Source: Echinometra lucunter
Lineage: Eukaryota; Echinodermata; Echinoidea; Camarodonta; Echinometridae
Direction of reading: 5' to 3'
Assembly: GCA_029962745.1 (NCBI GenBank)
Contig: CM057151.1
Location: 39,221,136-39,285,135 of the forward strand
Length of the DNA stretch: 64,000 nucleotides
The stretch's first letter is position 1. The number at the start of each line of letters is the position of its first letter. The notes under the pieces are model-generated. The model made no database searches. It was not told where the DNA came from and saw nothing but the letters and a program-made list of their open reading frames with translations. Shown piece by piece: positions 61,995 to 64,000 of the stretch. The position numbers and the translations under genes are program-made.

Positions 61995-63030
61995 GGTTCT
62001 ACATTTTGGGCCAAAAGTTTACATACAACTAGGCAACTCCACAAAAAAATGTTCACTTGACAAAGGTCAAAAATCTACTATATCTCCAGAAATGTTTGTG
62101 CTACCACTCACTAAGAAAAAAAGGTGCAAGTTTGCACCCTAAATGCAACACTTGCAGTACCTTTTTGGGTGCAATCTTGCACCCTACATGAAAAGGTGCA
62201 AAAAATGCACCTTTTTTTTGGTTTGCACCCGGAAATGCCCGTTTGCACCCTAAAAGGTGCACCTTTTAGGGTGCAGAAATTTTTTATTTCATAAAGGTGC
62301 AAATTTGGACCTTCCCTTAAAGGGTACAACTCTGCACCCTTTAAGGTGCAAAATGTAGCTAAATGCACCCTTAAAGGTGCAAAAAGCTTCTTATAGGGTG
62401 CAAAGTTGCACCCCAAAAGGAGCTCCCAGTGTTGCATTTGAAGGGTGCAAAATTGCACCTTTTTTCTTAGTGTGCATGACAAATGTGGTATCACACAAAA
62501 GAACCTATACCGCGCTCTTGCTATTGACTGGAGCCATAAGAACTGAAGAACATGTACACTGAGGTGTGATTTTCTTTGAAAAAAACAATAACCGTACGTT
62601 AATGGGCAAAATTGATGTCAATCTTGGGTAAAAAAAAAAACCCACCATATTCTTGCTTATTATTCCTCAACACAAGCATTTTGCCACCCTCTTATCAGTC
62701 ATATTTGTTCCATTCATCTAAATTTACAGCAAAAATATCAAATCTGAAATACTTTTGGTGAGGAAAGGTGAGCAAAAATCAAAATGTTTTGGTTAAGATT
62801 GAGACAAAAATTTTGCCCAAATATTAGGTTTTTAGAAAAAATTCACAATGAGATATACTTCAACGCTAATGAGATACCAGTCAGATGAAAGAGCATGATT
62901 GGTTCTTTTATTCGTTACCAATTTGTTATGGTAGCATAAATACTTCTGAAGATATAGTAGATTTTATGATTTTGGCAAGTGAACATTTTCTGTGGAATTG
63001 CCCAATTGTATGTAAAATTTTGGCAAGAAC
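61995..63030. mobile_element. Long foldback element with an inner MITE
   Basis: The left arm (61995 to about 62640, minus the insertion at 62109-62472) and right arm (about 62775-63030) are imperfect reverse complements over some 250 bases. Matching blocks include AAAGTTTACATACAACT..GGCAA.TCCACA, AATGTTCACTTG, AATCTACTATATCT, AAAAGAACC and GGGCAAAATT. The outer sequence recalls Tc1/mariner-type ends. No transposase; no clear TA duplication. Confidence 0.7.
62109..62472. mobile_element. MITE with CACTAAGAAAAAAGG ends, 364 bp, built of GGTGCA words
   Basis: Starts CACTAAGAAAAAAGGTGCAA and ends with its inverse. The inverted similarity extends about 45 bp (GCACCCT, AAATGCAACACT). The interior repeats AAGGTGCA and TGCACC(C/T)T many times on both strands. 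It sits inside the left arm of the foldback element. No clear target duplication. Confidence 0.8.
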
Positions 63031-63900
63031 TATATGTATGTTTTTTAGGGGGTAGGGAGGGGGAAGGTCATTAACTACCGTCTTCATTCCATATAATTGT
63101 ACTTTGTATTTGATCTTTGTTTTATACTGTATTCCAATTCAAATGTATTTCAATTCAGTGCGTTCGGTTTAAAGTCTGTATGAATATAATGATAAAATAT
63201 TGTTTGGTTTTGTGACATTGACATTAATTTCTGAAATGACAGAATGCAAGGAGCAACATCATCCCATTGCAGTTTTCAAAGCTTTGTTTCTGAATTTTCA
63301 TTATTCTGATTGCTCATGGAACATCATGCTCAGGGCTATGTGCCTGACTTGAGTGATTAACTCTTGAGGTTTGAAGGAGACAAAAAGTATGTCTTTGGGC
63401 ATTGTTAACACTGGAAGAAGATACACTGTTAGCAATGGACAGAAACAAAACAACTACCAAGCTACATTTGAACGAATAAACTCAAATGAAGGCTATAAAA
63501 ACTTTGTGTTTGAGTAAAAAGGGAATGTGAAGGAGTATATGTCTGTAATCAAAACAAATGAAAATGAGCTGCGGATAGAATCTGATGACGTAAAGAAAAA
63601 TAGAAATAACTTTGTCTTCGGGCAATAAAAGCACTAAAGGCGATTATACTACCTGCCATAAAATCACAAATACATCGAAGTGCATATATGTAAATGATTA
63701 AAAACAAATAAAGTACATGAAACTACGTCTCTGATGAATACTAACACTAAAATAAGATCACAGTAGCTAGAATGATATAACAAATATATCAAATTTTGAT
63801 TAAAAGAAAATAAAGGACACCAATACTTTGAGCAATATCAATTTATACATAAACTATATCGAAGTATATACATTTTATGTATTAAGAGAGGACACAATGA
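63031..63900. other. No gene seen
   Basis: AT-rich sequence without coding or repeat signals I can name. Confidence 0.5.
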
Positions 63901-63904
63901 TAAT

Positions 63905-64000
63905 ATAATAATAATACTGGATATTTATATAGCGCACACATCTACCAGAGAAGGTGCTCAAGGTGCTCCAATATTATCCCGCCTACCAATTTCAGCGCTC
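63905..64000 (-). mobile_element. LINE 3' end, running off the window
   Basis: TAATAATAATACTGG, then ATTTATATAGCGCACA, and AAGGTGCTCAAGGTGCTCC. This is the inverse of common CR1/L2 3' ends and resembles 41060-41150. The body lies beyond the window. Confidence 0.45.

Noticed and set aside
62111..62494. 127-codon minus-strand open frame with repeated C-T/F-APL words
   Set aside because: It is the translation of the GGTGCA repeats of a MITE, not a gene.
1..64000. CRISPR array, operon or prokaryotic defence system
   Set aside because: Introns, LINEs, SINEs and microsatellites show the DNA is eukaryotic; no regularly spaced direct repeats of CRISPR type occur.

Overview
This is a eukaryotic, AT-rich, repeat-dense piece of a draft assembly. 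One run of exactly 500 N (24303-24802) marks a scaffold gap. I see no bacterial-style operons, rRNA or intact tRNA genes. The mix of small secreted C-type lectins split by a single phase-0 intron, several LINE 3' ends, a BEL/Pao retrotransposon, a Polinton-type DNA polymerase and many hAT-like and foldback MITEs suggests a marine invertebrate deuterostome, most likely an echinoderm. That is an inference from family content; no species-specific marker is visible.

Layout. 1-7899 is a composite element. Matching ends of a BEL/Pao LTR (1-501 and the end of 6174-7899) flank a gag-like remnant, an inverted piece of BEL reverse transcriptase (1125-1787, minus), a badly frameshifted protein-primed DNA polymerase B of Polinton type (about 3040-5614, plus) and the C-terminal end of a BEL integrase polyprotein (5615-6176, plus). 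7984-11090 holds a LINE 3' end and the first, divergent C-type lectin gene (9573-10932, minus). From 13579 to the gap, and again from 24811 to about 35571, the same block of about 10.7 kb occurs twice. It contains a 2.5-kb repeat with a hammerhead-like core, a 1.5-kb hAT-like element, a LINE 3' end, a three-module degenerate repeat and one lectin gene. The lectin of the first block is frameshifted (22587-24085); that of the second is intact (33859-35348). The two blocks differ mainly by small indels and are separated by the N gap, so they may be two haplotypes placed in tandem rather than a true duplication.

35.6-64 kb carries no gene that I can support. It is a graveyard of LINE reverse transcriptase fragments (41.1-41.95 kb; 56.5-58.35 kb), a third diverged copy of the 2.5-kb repeat (44755-47233), a tRNA-derived SINE, two TTAA-flanked MITEs of one family, three hAT-like MITEs with 8-bp or near-8-bp target duplications, a GC-rich TIR element, several long hairpins, a foldback element of about 1 kb with another MITE inside it, and many microsatellites.

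The only host genes I can defend are the three lectin copies, all on the minus strand. They encode a short secreted protein: signal peptide plus one six-cysteine CTLD that lacks the usual calcium/sugar-binding triads. I found no convincing undescribed multi-gene system. The points most worth a second look are the lectin cluster with its gap-separated twin, the nested BEL/Polinton composite, and the G-run hAT-like elements that share a GAGCGAGC-type near-palindrome.
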